A stretch of 64,000 nucleotides of DNA from Corynebacterium felinum (lineage in GTDB: Bacteria; Actinomycetota; Actinomycetes; Mycobacteriales; Mycobacteriaceae). The translations under genes were made by a program, and so were the position numbers. The notes below the pieces were generated by a model. That model saw nothing but the letters and a program-made list of their open reading frames with translations. It did not search any database and had not been told where the DNA came from. Location: the NCBI RefSeq assembly GCF_030408755.1, contig NZ_CP047209.1, positions 2,232,001 to 2,296,000 of the forward strand, written 5' to 3'. Below, piece by piece: positions 1-7,913 of this stretch; within the stretch, counting starts at the first letter, position 1; each line of letters begins with the position of its first letter.

Positions 1-276
1 TTCAGTGTATCAACCCATTTTGCGCGCTATTCCTGGATGCGTGATCACGGGTTGGTTATTGATGCGACTTTCCCCGGTATTGATGAGCGCATCTACTTCA
101 GCAACCTGCCTCAAGTTGATGATGACAAATACTGTGATGCTGCTATTAGCACGCCCCATGGGCGAATCAGTATCGCTTTTTCACACACTGGTAAAGCCAC
201 ACCAACGAAGGATGAGTTGTGTTGGAAGGCGTATGAAACCCTTGAAAAACTACGTACCAAAGGAGGATTCCAATGA
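1..276 (+). CDS. DUF3558-like lipoprotein, C-terminal part (5' end outside window)
   Basis: The first base is already inside an open frame that ends TGA at 274-276. Its residues align along their whole length with the C-terminal third of the two lipoproteins at 35997-36632 and 36824-37456: GLVIDATFP here against GLIIDATFP there, then a shared CDAA, a conserved KDELC and an ending LRTKGGFQ against LRVKGGYR. The signal peptide and lipobox lie upstream of the window, so lipoprotein status is inferred from the paralogues. The stop overlaps the next start (ATGA), so the two genes are translationally coupled, as in the second locus. The ribosome binding site AGGAGG of the next gene lies inside this gene at 261-266. 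Function unknown; such lipoproteins often sit beside PPE-like genes in actinobacteria. Confidence 0.8.
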   Translation, partial: FSVSTHFARYSWMRDHGLVIDATFPGIDERIYFSNLPQVDDDKYCDAAISTPHGRISIAFSHTGKATPTKDELCWKAYETLEKLRTKGGFQ

Positions 277-1124
277 CCCTATTCATGGATAAACAACAAA
301 TCATCGACAGCGTTCACACCCTTGAACAACTCAGCAAAGAATCTGGCAATGCTGCTTTGTACTCTGCACGAAATCCACTTGATGGTGGTTTTTCTTCGGT
401 GAGTGGTTTAGACCAGCTCGGGGAACAACACGGTCGGGTTCTTCATGGTGGGGCTGGGAGTGCTTTTGATATGCTCACAGCCTTTGAACGTCAGGTGAAA
501 TGGTTGGAAGAAAACCTCTATGCCAACTACTACTCACTTTCAGGCATGAACCGGTTTGCCACCGATGAGTTCGATCGCATCCTGGAAGAAACCGGAGTCC
601 CAATGTTTCCCAGGGTCTATTTCCCTACCCGCCCTGACCTAGGATTCGAAGGATTCAACTTCCCACCACCAGTTGTGAATCAAGCAGCAAGCTTAGAACA
701 ACTCGCTTCAGCTCTTGCTTCCACCAACAACGCTGCAGCGATAGAAGCTGCAGACCTCTGGGCTACTTTGGCACGTGATGCCACTGCGATCAGTGACCGG
801 TTAAACAGCGTGGCCAGTGAACTGATCGCAGCAAACAAAGGCACCCCCTTTGAAAAAGCAAACACCGCTATTACTACCATGGCGCAATCGGGCATGAACT
901 TCGCTCAGAATGCTGCGCTGATGGCACAATCTACCACCGCGCTATCAGCAATCGCACCAGGGTTTGCCCCACAGGTGACAGCAGCAGTTGCTAAAGTCAA
1001 CGCACTCCGCACCACCCAAGGAGGCATCGTTGTTGCCCAACAAGCAGAACAACTTTTCCTCCAAGGCTTCCGTACAGCCCTTGCAACCGCAGCAACAGCA
1101 GCAATGCCTGTAACACGCCACTGA
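273..1124 (+). CDS. PPE-like helical protein, N-terminal half of a split gene
   Basis: A 283-residue, Ala-rich, predicted all-helical protein. It matches residues 1 to about 270 of the 588-aa protein at 34234-36000: shared FPTRP, a long AASLE...NNAAAIEAAD segment and GFAPQV/AYAQSV helices. The start ATG at 273 has AGGAGG six bases upstream and overlaps the lipoprotein stop. The frame ends at TGA 1122-1124, just where the paralogue enters its Gly-rich half; the remainder continues in another frame from ATG 1124. No signal peptide is visible. The helical hairpin followed by a Gly-rich tail resembles PPE/EspB-type type VII secretion substrates; that is inference from architecture. It is either a genuine coupled pair or one gene broken by a one-base shift. 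Confidence 0.75.
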   Translation: MTLFMDKQQIIDSVHTLEQLSKESGNAALYSARNPLDGGFSSVSGLDQLGEQHGRVLHGGAGSAFDMLTAFERQVKWLEENLYANYYSLSGMNRFATDEFDRILEETGVPMFPRVYFPTRPDLGFEGFNFPPPVVNQAASLEQLASALASTNNAAAIEAADLWATLARDATAISDRLNSVASELIAANKGTPFEKANTAITTMAQSGMNFAQNAALMAQSTTALSAIAPGFAPQVTAAVAKVNALRTTQGGIVVAQQAEQLFLQGFRTALATAATAAMPVTRH

Positions 1125-2068
1125 TGGAACCTGCACCCGCAGGCGCAGGCGGAGGAAGCACAAACGAAGCAACCAGCACAATCACTACCACCAACTGGGT
1201 ACAGAATACCCAACAAGCAGCTAGGGAGCTTGACCTTGAACCCCACGAACTTGCTGAACGGGTGTTAGATCAGGTAGCAACCCAGCAATCCGCGCTAGGG
1301 CTTGATCCTGCAACTATTAACCCACTTAATGCCCATCAACACCCAACCACACATGGTGGTGTTGGTAATGCTACTGGTTGGGGTGCAGGCGCAGGTGCAG
1401 GCTATGGTGGTGGATCTTATGCTGGTGGCACAGCACAGTCACACATTACCGGTGGAAACACGCAGCATCATAGGGTGTCGCATACGATGCCGCACCAATC
1501 TGGTAGCAACCATGTTGGAGGAACCAACACCACCACCGGCACCGGCACCGGTGGTGGCAGAGGCACAGGTGCAGGTGCAGGTGGGTATGGTGCTGGTGTT
1601 GGTGGCTATGGTGCAGGTGCTGGTGCTGGTGGTTCTCATCGCTCGGGTGGCTCACACACCGGGAGGGGACATAACCCAACCGGCACAGGCACAGGCACCG
1701 GCTCTGGCACTGGTTCGGGTTCGGGTGGTGGGTCCCATCGGGGTCACAGCCCCTACAACAACGGACAAGGCACAGGAAACAATCCCAATACTGGTGCTGG
1801 TTCTGGCGGTGCTGGTGGTTCTGGTGGTCGTGGATCAACGATGGCAGGCGGGGCACCCATGGGTGGTGCAGGCGGTGCTGGTGGTGGGCAGCAAGCGAAT
1901 AATCGCAAGCGTACAACCAACCGGACACGACGCACAGCGGTTAAAGGAGTACTCCAACAAGCAGAACGCGATAAAAACCTCCTCGACCTTCTAGGCGAAG
2001 CACCCAAAGTAGTCCCCCGCGTCATCGGCGCAGACGTCTTCAAACCCCGCCACGAACGCGACAAATAA
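1124..2068 (+). CDS. Gly-rich PPE-like protein, C-terminal half of a split gene
   Basis: A 314-residue protein. It begins inside the previous stop (TGATG at 1122-1126) and matches the C-terminal half of the 588-aa paralogue. A short helical part (residues about 30-70, ending LGLDPATINPLNAHQ) is followed by some 170 residues of Gly/Ala/Ser/Thr repeats (GTGTG, GAGAG, GAGVG types). A charged tail contains NLLDLLGEAPKVVPRVIG and ends KPRHERDK. This tail is identical to that of the paralogue. Gly-rich actinobacterial PPE-type proteins commonly end in a VPPVIG-like motif (family knowledge from memory), which supports type VII secretion cargo. The repeat DNA makes strong shadow frames on both strands. 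No ribosome binding site of its own, so expression would depend on coupling or frameshifting. Confidence 0.75.
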   Translation: MEPAPAGAGGGSTNEATSTITTTNWVQNTQQAARELDLEPHELAERVLDQVATQQSALGLDPATINPLNAHQHPTTHGGVGNATGWGAGAGAGYGGGSYAGGTAQSHITGGNTQHHRVSHTMPHQSGSNHVGGTNTTTGTGTGGGRGTGAGAGGYGAGVGGYGAGAGAGGSHRSGGSHTGRGHNPTGTGTGTGSGTGSGSGGGSHRGHSPYNNGQGTGNNPNTGAGSGGAGGSGGRGSTMAGGAPMGGAGGAGGGQQANNRKRTTNRTRRTAVKGVLQQAERDKNLLDLLGEAPKVVPRVIGADVFKPRHERDK

Positions 2069-2073
2069 CACCT

Positions 2074-2106
2074 ATGGCGGTGGCATAAGTCCGCCACCGC
2101 CACCTT
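2074..2106 (+). terminator. Hairpin after the PPE-like gene
   Basis: A stem TGGCGGTGG / CCACCGCCA lies just after the stop at 2068, with a loop of about 11 bases. The downstream sequence has only a weak T-run near 2118, so a Rho-independent terminator is likely but not textbook. Confidence 0.5.
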
Positions 2107-2131
2107 AACCACCCCATTTTTCACTAGGGCG

Positions 2132-2145
2132 GGTGAGAAAACCTC
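2132..2145 (-). repeat. Orphan IS end (14 bp terminal inverted repeat)
   Basis: GGTGAGAAAACCTC is the same terminal inverted repeat that ends the complete element at 52238-53184. It is followed by AAT, the same triplet that flanks the 330-bp derivative at 2449. I see little further element sequence to its left, so this is a footprint or a heavily eroded copy. Confidence 0.55.
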
Positions 2146-2418
2146 AATCTTGAACCCTTTCCAAAAGACATAAAAGAGTTCCTAGAATATCTCGCCCATT
2201 GGACACAAGGTTATTCCAGCGGATTGAAATGGGACGAGGAAGAAAAACTCAAGGCCGACATGATGAATCGCCCAGACCGATGGGCACCCGTTACTGTAGA
2301 ACAAGTACGAGTAAAGTGTCGAGAACTAGGGATGCGACCCAATGACGTTGATACAATCACAGGCCTTATGCAACGACGGAAAAGGACATCGCTTCAGGGT
2401 AACAAGCTCATACCGTGA
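2137..2418 (+). pseudogene. C-terminal fragment of an unrecognised gene
   Basis: An open frame runs from just after a TGA that lies inside the IS end (2134-2136) to TGA at 2416-2418. It has no ATG near its beginning; the first usable start is TTG at 2224, giving 64 residues. The protein-like stretch starts upstream of that TTG (EPFPKDIKEFLEYL, then WDEEEKLKADMM and VKCRELGMRP), which suggests a longer soluble protein whose 5' part was lost when the IS arrived. I do not recognise the family. The region may be untranslated now. Confidence 0.5.
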
Positions 2419-2448
2419 TTTTCGCTTCAGATAGTTTTGATACTCAAT

Positions 2449-2778
2449 GAGGTTTTCTCACCAGAGTATTTTGTGGCCAAGGTGTAGAACGACTAAAGCA
2501 GCTTTTGCGATGGGTGTGATGGTCTTGGGGTATAGGGGGCGAAGGTCATGTCGACGGCGATGAGTGTGACACCAAGCGCTGATGGTACATGCAGTGGTGA
2601 TGGGTGAGAAAAAGTGAAGCAAAAACGCAAGCACGCGGTGTTCCTTTCAGTTTGATTTTCCTTTTCAAAAACCATTCTGAACTTGGAACCCCGCGTGCTT
2701 TCTGTTGACGTTCCACCCACCAAACCCCCATAACCACTGGTTAGCGTTTCATACGCATTTCCCCGATGAGAAAATCTC
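2449..2778 (-). mobile_element. 330-bp MITE-like internal deletion derivative of the IS at 52238
   Basis: Both ends carry the element's terminal repeat (GAGGTTTTCTCACC on the left, GATGAGAAAATCTC on the right), and AAT flanks both sides (2446-2448 and 2779-2781), a clean 3-bp target duplication. Read on the minus strand it keeps about 240 bp of the element's 5' end, including a segment like the transposase ribosome-binding and start region, up to GACCTTCGCCCCC. It then jumps directly to the last 75 bp or so. The middle of the transposase gene is gone, so it can move only in trans. Confidence 0.8.
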
Positions 2779-2815
2779 AATGACTGAACACACAATTTTC
2801 TTCCCAGGATTTCGT

Positions 2816-2880
2816 GAAGTTTTCTCACCAGAATTTGTTGTGCTTGGGGTGGGTTGACAGCTTTGACTGTGGCATGTTCA
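2816..2880 (-). repeat. Degenerate IS end
   Basis: GAAGTTTTCTCACCAGAAT resembles the 3' end of the complete IS (GAGGTTTTCTCACCAGAGT). The next 45 bp or so align loosely with the last codons of the transposase read on the minus strand. An old, decayed copy abutting the end of the DUF6493-like gene. Confidence 0.45.
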
Positions 2881-5800
2881 GCGCAGGAAATCTTCCTTCG
2901 GGCCTGATGCAAGGTTGAGGATAGCGTGTAATTCTCGTGCTTTCTTTCGCGCTGCACTCGCCTTGGCTTGGCCTGCGATACTATCAAGTGCCGCGAAGTC
3001 TTCAGGATGAATAAATCCATGCTCAATGCCATATCTGAGCAAGTCAGTATGCGCAAGCGCAGCATCGAGAACCCGGTTGAGCCAGTGTGGATTTTTTTCT
3101 TGCTTCGCCGCGAAGCTTAAAGAATCGGTAATGAAAGGCCACAGAGAAGGAAGCGAGGCTGGGTTTTTGGTAACAAAACCGATCACTTTACCGGGGCTAA
3201 ATAGATCAGTGTGATTGAGCAGCACCTGCATGGCAGAGTGGGTTGAATCAGGATCAACCAGCATAGAGCTTAAGAGATTCTTCACCGCATAACACGCGGA
3301 CCCATACTCGTCATTGTGTGTATTCTGCAGTCCAGCAAACATTGCCACTATTGCCACATCGGGTAGTCTGGAGGGCCTTTTTTTCGACCTATAGTTCGGG
3401 TCATAATCCTCAATAACGAACTTTTCCCCATTCCAATACATGAATCGTCGTGGAGCATGACTAATCCGAAGGGGTGTTTCAGTGCGTTCAATAATGGTGC
3501 ACCGATCGTGGAAAATCCAGTCTCGAAGACAACTGGGCTCTGCTAGAAGGAAACTGCGCCCAGGGTAGTCGCGTAGCTGGAACTCAGTCCATATCTGGTG
3601 CGCCACCAGAGGGGTTTCACCACGTAAAATTCTCACCGACGTAGTGTCTAACACAACCCCTGGGGCGGGCTTGGGCAAACACCATAATGCTTGGAATTCC
3701 TCAGAGCTTAAGGAATTATTCCCTTGAGCTCCGCTGGTGAGCTGCTCAGCAGAAGCTTCGCACTCTCCTAAAACCGCCACGATTTCTTGGGCCGCCTCAA
3801 TCACTTTCGACGTCCCCGTGCGTTCAGCCCACGCCCGTGCCCCCAGTGCCATAAGCGCGGATTTCGGTGCGCGCCCAGCCGAAACTGCGGCCAGAACATG
3901 CGGGGCGAGCCTTGCCATCGACGCAGCCACTTCACTAACACCAGCTGGGGTGGTCTTGCGGATAAAAGCCTGCGCAAGGAGGGCGTCGTAAAGCGGCCAA
4001 ATTACAGAGAGCAAACCTTCACGGGCTAACTGCTCCCATGTCTGCGCAATGCCACGGCAGCTGGTGAGGTCATCTTTCCAACCTAAGTAGCGCACATCTG
4101 CCACCCCGGGGCGCAAGAGGCCGCGCTCCCACGAATGCATGAGCGCCTCGTAGACTCCTTCCAACTCACCAGCGGTGGTCGGGCGCTGAATGTTCAGCAT
4201 GTTGATGGCTAACCCTGGCCCGAAGGGGCGTTGCGAGCGGGCTGCTTGTGCAGCGATGCGTCCCAGCGTGGGCCCTTTGCTCGATGATTCCCGCCGAAGT
4301 AGCGTCCATGCACCATCACCCCAGCTAGGTACGGTTGCGGGGTCAATTGTTTCGTCATGCCAAGCAGAGGGCGTGAAGCGTCGCGGCAGGTGCTTCAGCG
4401 CAGGCGGGGCTTGCAACGCCATCGGGAACCACCTGCCAAAATGTGGCTCTAGTGCTGGCTCCGCATAGGGGTGAGCGATATAGGCTGCCGCTATCTGTCC
4501 TGCATTCTGTTCGAGTGCCTCGCCTTGCCATGTGTGCACTGGCATGGTGAACTCGCTGAGGCGTTTCTGTACACTGCGTTGATCTATGCCGGAAAGATCC
4601 AACCGCAGCAACGCAAGTACGAAGTCGGGTTCATACACGGGTGCACCGCATTGGTGGTACTTTTCTAATCGTTGGACAAAGTCATCAACAGTGATGCGCA
4701 GGTCAATATAAGAAGGTTCGGACAGGATGCTCGGCATCTGCGCTGCATGCACCACGACGGTGGCGTCGCGGCTCGCCACGATGTATTTTTTCTCGTATAG
4801 CCACATGTAGGTGTCCATATCCCCGTTGAAGTAATTGGGGAATAGCCACTGGCGGGCACCGTAGGGCGCACCTTGGACGGCGCGTTGTGCCATGTCGGGA
4901 TCGTGGTGGACCAGCGCGAAGTAGCGGCTTAAGAATATCTCCACGTCCACATCGGAATAGAAGTTTTCCTTGGGCAATTTGCCAAGTGCTTCCATCACTG
5001 ACTCTACGCTTACGCTCCCCGCATCGTAGCGTGGTACTTCCCACAGCGGTGGGGTTTCCTGCCACATCTGCGCTTCTGGTTTGTCGCTTGTCGACGCCGC
5101 CTCAATACCCCATGCTTGCATCAGTTCGCGTGCATACTGCAGCACGTGACTATCGGTGGAATCTAACAGGGGCACAAGAGCTGGGGCGAATTCTTCAACG
5201 ATCTCAAGGGCCGGTGTGTGTCGCTGAGCTAAAGCGTGAAGAACCTGCTTGAGTGCTTTGTTCGTTTTGGTGTACAACGCCCCAAGAGCCACATCGACAA
5301 GATCAACGTCTGCGACTAGTGGGATCAGCCGCGTGCCAATGGCCTCAATAACGCTCGGCTCGCCAGTGCTCAATAATGGGCCTAGTTGGGTTTTCTGGGC
5401 TAATAAATCTGCATCGCTTAAACCAAGGGTTTCCATCAGGAGTGTGACCATCTGTTGGCGATCTCTGCGCCTGGGCACTATTTCCATTTCGGCGATGATC
5501 ATAGCGATCAGCCGATCACGGTCGAAGCGGTTGTTGAGTGCGCGGTGCACCAGCACAAACCCTAAGGGTCCGACCAGTGAAATGTTTTCCTCAATGGCGG
5601 TGTTAAGATGCTCCTCCAAGCGGGTTTCGAGCAGTTCTGGGCTTATAACGTGAAGGTATTTATGCCGTGCGGTCCACCGAATGGTGTCAATTTTGACCAC
5701 TAGGTCTGCGACCATGGCCGCCCAATCCACAAGATAGTCGGCCTTTCGCGGGATGGGGCAGTGAAACTCCGGGTCGCAGATAGCCAGGATTACGGCTACT

Positions 5801-6186
5801 AGTGGACCATCGGGAAAGGTGCAACAAAAAGAATCACCGAACCGTGACTCTCGGGTGTTCATGCATGTGAGCGCAAATTTCGTCCCACGTTCTTTTACTG
5901 CAGCACATAAAACTTCCGGCGGTCCTTCATATGTCAGGGTGTGAAACCGTTTCGGGGAGGCGCCGGCACGGGTGGCATAGATCGTCCGGAAATCGTGGTT
6001 GGGGTTGAGGAAATCTTCGGGAATCTCAGCACCCGAAAAAAGCAACGAGCACACTTGAGCGCTGAACTTTTTTGTACCCAATGGCAACTCACCAGCGTTG
6101 GAATAGGTAGCTTCCTTCCACCCGAGGGCTACTAGTTGCTGGTCTACCTGCTCAAAATCTTCCAGGGTGGGCGTTGTGGAAACCAT
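2878..6186 (-). CDS. DUF6493-like HEAT-repeat protein
   Basis: A 1102-residue cytoplasmic protein without signal peptide or membrane helices. Residues about 240-370 look like alpha-helical HEAT-type repeats (runs such as LVPLVADVDLVDVALGAL and VPLLDSTDSHVLQYARELM). The start ATG at 6186 has GGAGAG upstream. The next gene on the same strand encodes a SWIM zinc-finger protein; large DUF6493-type proteins next to SWIM proteins occur widely in actinobacteria and proteobacteria, sometimes with MoxR ATPase and VWA genes that are not present here. The biochemical role is unknown. Family assignment rests on length, repeat character and context, not on a diagnostic motif. The stop abuts IS debris at 2816-2880. 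Confidence 0.6.
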   Translation of the reverse strand: MVSTTPTLEDFEQVDQQLVALGWKEATYSNAGELPLGTKKFSAQVCSLLFSGAEIPEDFLNPNHDFRTIYATRAGASPKRFHTLTYEGPPEVLCAAVKERGTKFALTCMNTRESRFGDSFCCTFPDGPLVAVILAICDPEFHCPIPRKADYLVDWAAMVADLVVKIDTIRWTARHKYLHVISPELLETRLEEHLNTAIEENISLVGPLGFVLVHRALNNRFDRDRLIAMIIAEMEIVPRRRDRQQMVTLLMETLGLSDADLLAQKTQLGPLLSTGEPSVIEAIGTRLIPLVADVDLVDVALGALYTKTNKALKQVLHALAQRHTPALEIVEEFAPALVPLLDSTDSHVLQYARELMQAWGIEAASTSDKPEAQMWQETPPLWEVPRYDAGSVSVESVMEALGKLPKENFYSDVDVEIFLSRYFALVHHDPDMAQRAVQGAPYGARQWLFPNYFNGDMDTYMWLYEKKYIVASRDATVVVHAAQMPSILSEPSYIDLRITVDDFVQRLEKYHQCGAPVYEPDFVLALLRLDLSGIDQRSVQKRLSEFTMPVHTWQGEALEQNAGQIAAAYIAHPYAEPALEPHFGRWFPMALQAPPALKHLPRRFTPSAWHDETIDPATVPSWGDGAWTLLRRESSSKGPTLGRIAAQAARSQRPFGPGLAINMLNIQRPTTAGELEGVYEALMHSWERGLLRPGVADVRYLGWKDDLTSCRGIAQTWEQLAREGLLSVIWPLYDALLAQAFIRKTTPAGVSEVAASMARLAPHVLAAVSAGRAPKSALMALGARAWAERTGTSKVIEAAQEIVAVLGECEASAEQLTSGAQGNNSLSSEEFQALWCLPKPAPGVVLDTTSVRILRGETPLVAHQIWTEFQLRDYPGRSFLLAEPSCLRDWIFHDRCTIIERTETPLRISHAPRRFMYWNGEKFVIEDYDPNYRSKKRPSRLPDVAIVAMFAGLQNTHNDEYGSACYAVKNLLSSMLVDPDSTHSAMQVLLNHTDLFSPGKVIGFVTKNPASLPSLWPFITDSLSFAAKQEKNPHWLNRVLDAALAHTDLLRYGIEHGFIHPEDFAALDSIAGQAKASAARKKARELHAILNLASGPKEDFLR

Positions 6187-6440
6187 TATGCTCTCCTTTT
6201 CGCGTTATGTTGTGCGGCTTCACAGTTTTTCACGTTCTCACCTGCCCTTAACACGCCAGTTCCATCTCTGTGGTTTTCGCGTTGAAGCAAGCCGTTACAG
6301 TAGCTCTTAACTCATAGCGATCAGGCACCTGTTGGCGGTCAGCCTTTTCGTGCAATCATTTTCCTTCGTCGTACAATCCTTATCCCTCGAAACCACTTCC
6401 TGCACAGGCAGGTGGAAGAAGGAATCAAATGCGACAGGAT
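6187..6440. other. Gap between SWIM and DUF6493-like genes
   Basis: 254 bp with no supported ORF. The ribosome binding site of the DUF6493-like gene is at its lower edge. I see no strong hairpin, so the pair could be one transcript with a long spacer or two units. Confidence 0.4.
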
Positions 6441-7844
6441 TTAAGCTTTCGCCGCTTCTGAACCTGTGAGCGTAAGAGAGTGCTTCTCCGGCTGAATATC
6501 AGAGCCCGAGGAAATCATGCTGGCAGCCAACACATGCTTACACGGACCACGATTACCTGCGTGTGCGAGATACCACGAACAGGTGCACCGTGCACCATCC
6601 TCAGGAACCTCAGGATTTTCCCCCAAGGTGGTCTGATATTCCGCATCGCCCGAACGCACAATCCACGTCCGTGGCGAACCCTCCAAAGGCCGCAACGCAT
6701 TATCAGCCACCAACTTCCGCGCAGACACCAAACGAGGATTCGCCTTCTCAATAGCATCCGGATTATCGGGAAGCTCACGGTGGAAATACGCGTGATCGTG
6801 AATATCCCACCCAACACGACCAGAGGCCGCCAGCACCGCGAGAGCAGCCTCCACCCGCTTCGGACTTAACGCCGCCTCGCGGGCAAGACGATCCACATCA
6901 ATAATTGGCTCAAACGACAACAACGCACTGAGCAACGCCGCATCTTCTTTTACTTGCGGTTGTGCCAAATCAACCAAAAGTGAGCCCTCACCCGAATGCC
7001 CACGCCACTCCTCATCGGTAAGCCCCAAGGTTAAACGTGCCCCTGGCAGCTCCAAAGAAACCATCGCGCCAGCCGTAGAATTCGATTCCACCGGGGCGTG
7101 GAAACTCATACTTTGCACGTGGGTAAGCAGGCGTTTCATCGCACTCAATCGGTGGAGGCCTTGAACATACACCGCACTAGGAGTTTTCCTAGCCGACACC
7201 TTCACCATGCCACGTTGATTGGTCAGCCACCCCGCTTTACCTGTACCGGTTGCCGAAGGCAGGCTTGCTAAGAAAGCCCGCGCACCCGACTGCGGAACAC
7301 TGAACACCTCGTGAAACTCCCTATGCATGCTAGAAGCATTGCCTAAAGCACGCACCCAACGCTCCGGCATCTCCACGGGGCGTTCTGTAAGCGATTCTTC
7401 CAAGGTGGAAGCCGTAAGACCCTCCGCACCCACATCAACATGCAGCAAGGAACGTGCTGGGATAGCCGACAAAACCGCCCGCGACGCTGGGCTCAAATCC
7501 ACGTTCGTGGTGCCGCGGCCAATCTCACCACCATCGAGGCCCTTCTCGTTGATTTCCAAGCAGGCATAAACCCCATTACACGCAGAAAAGCACTCAGCAC
7601 GCAGGCGATCACCATGAGCGGAAAGAATAGGATCACGCTCATTGGTGGGAACATAATTGAAATAACGCGTGGCAGTAATATCCGCCAAGGTAACCAACCC
7701 ACGCGCCAAAACTTGAGGGTGTGTGGCAAAACCGTGGAAAAAACTCGGTGAAACCTCCACCCCTTCAACCCCTAATCCTGGCGCAAGAGCGATATCAAGT
7801 CCGGAATCATCGAATACAGTGGTGGCGCTGAATGTACGCGACAT
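6441..7844 (-). CDS. SWIM zinc-finger protein
   Basis: 467 residues. Near residues 430-450 is a complete SWIM signature CxCx(n)CxH: CTC, then a spacer, then CKH (within CTCSWYLAHAGNRGPCKHV). SWIM domains bind zinc and mediate DNA or protein contacts. The N-terminal 400 residues are mixed alpha/beta without a motif I can name. The start ATG at 7844 has AAGGAG eight bases upstream. It is followed 254 bp downstream by the large HEAT-type protein. Related SWIM proteins are found with DUF6493 proteins, AAA ATPases and VWA proteins in gene sets of unknown purpose (family knowledge). Role here unknown. Confidence 0.8.
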   Translation of the reverse strand: MSRTFSATTVFDDSGLDIALAPGLGVEGVEVSPSFFHGFATHPQVLARGLVTLADITATRYFNYVPTNERDPILSAHGDRLRAECFSACNGVYACLEINEKGLDGGEIGRGTTNVDLSPASRAVLSAIPARSLLHVDVGAEGLTASTLEESLTERPVEMPERWVRALGNASSMHREFHEVFSVPQSGARAFLASLPSATGTGKAGWLTNQRGMVKVSARKTPSAVYVQGLHRLSAMKRLLTHVQSMSFHAPVESNSTAGAMVSLELPGARLTLGLTDEEWRGHSGEGSLLVDLAQPQVKEDAALLSALLSFEPIIDVDRLAREAALSPKRVEAALAVLAASGRVGWDIHDHAYFHRELPDNPDAIEKANPRLVSARKLVADNALRPLEGSPRTWIVRSGDAEYQTTLGENPEVPEDGARCTCSWYLAHAGNRGPCKHVLAASMISSGSDIQPEKHSLTLTGSEAAKA

Positions 7845-7913
7845 TGGGGCTTACTCCTTATTGGTATGAATGTTCGATCACTTTCACGTTAGCGAAGCTC
7901 CCCAGCAAAAACA

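Noticed and set aside
2419..2880. CRISPR-like repeat cluster
   Set aside because: The repeated units are IS terminal repeats, not regularly spaced, and no cas gene is present anywhere in the window.
2493..3065. 190-aa minus-strand ORF across the MITE
   Set aside because: Composed of the IS derivative, IS debris and the shifted end of the DUF6493-like gene.
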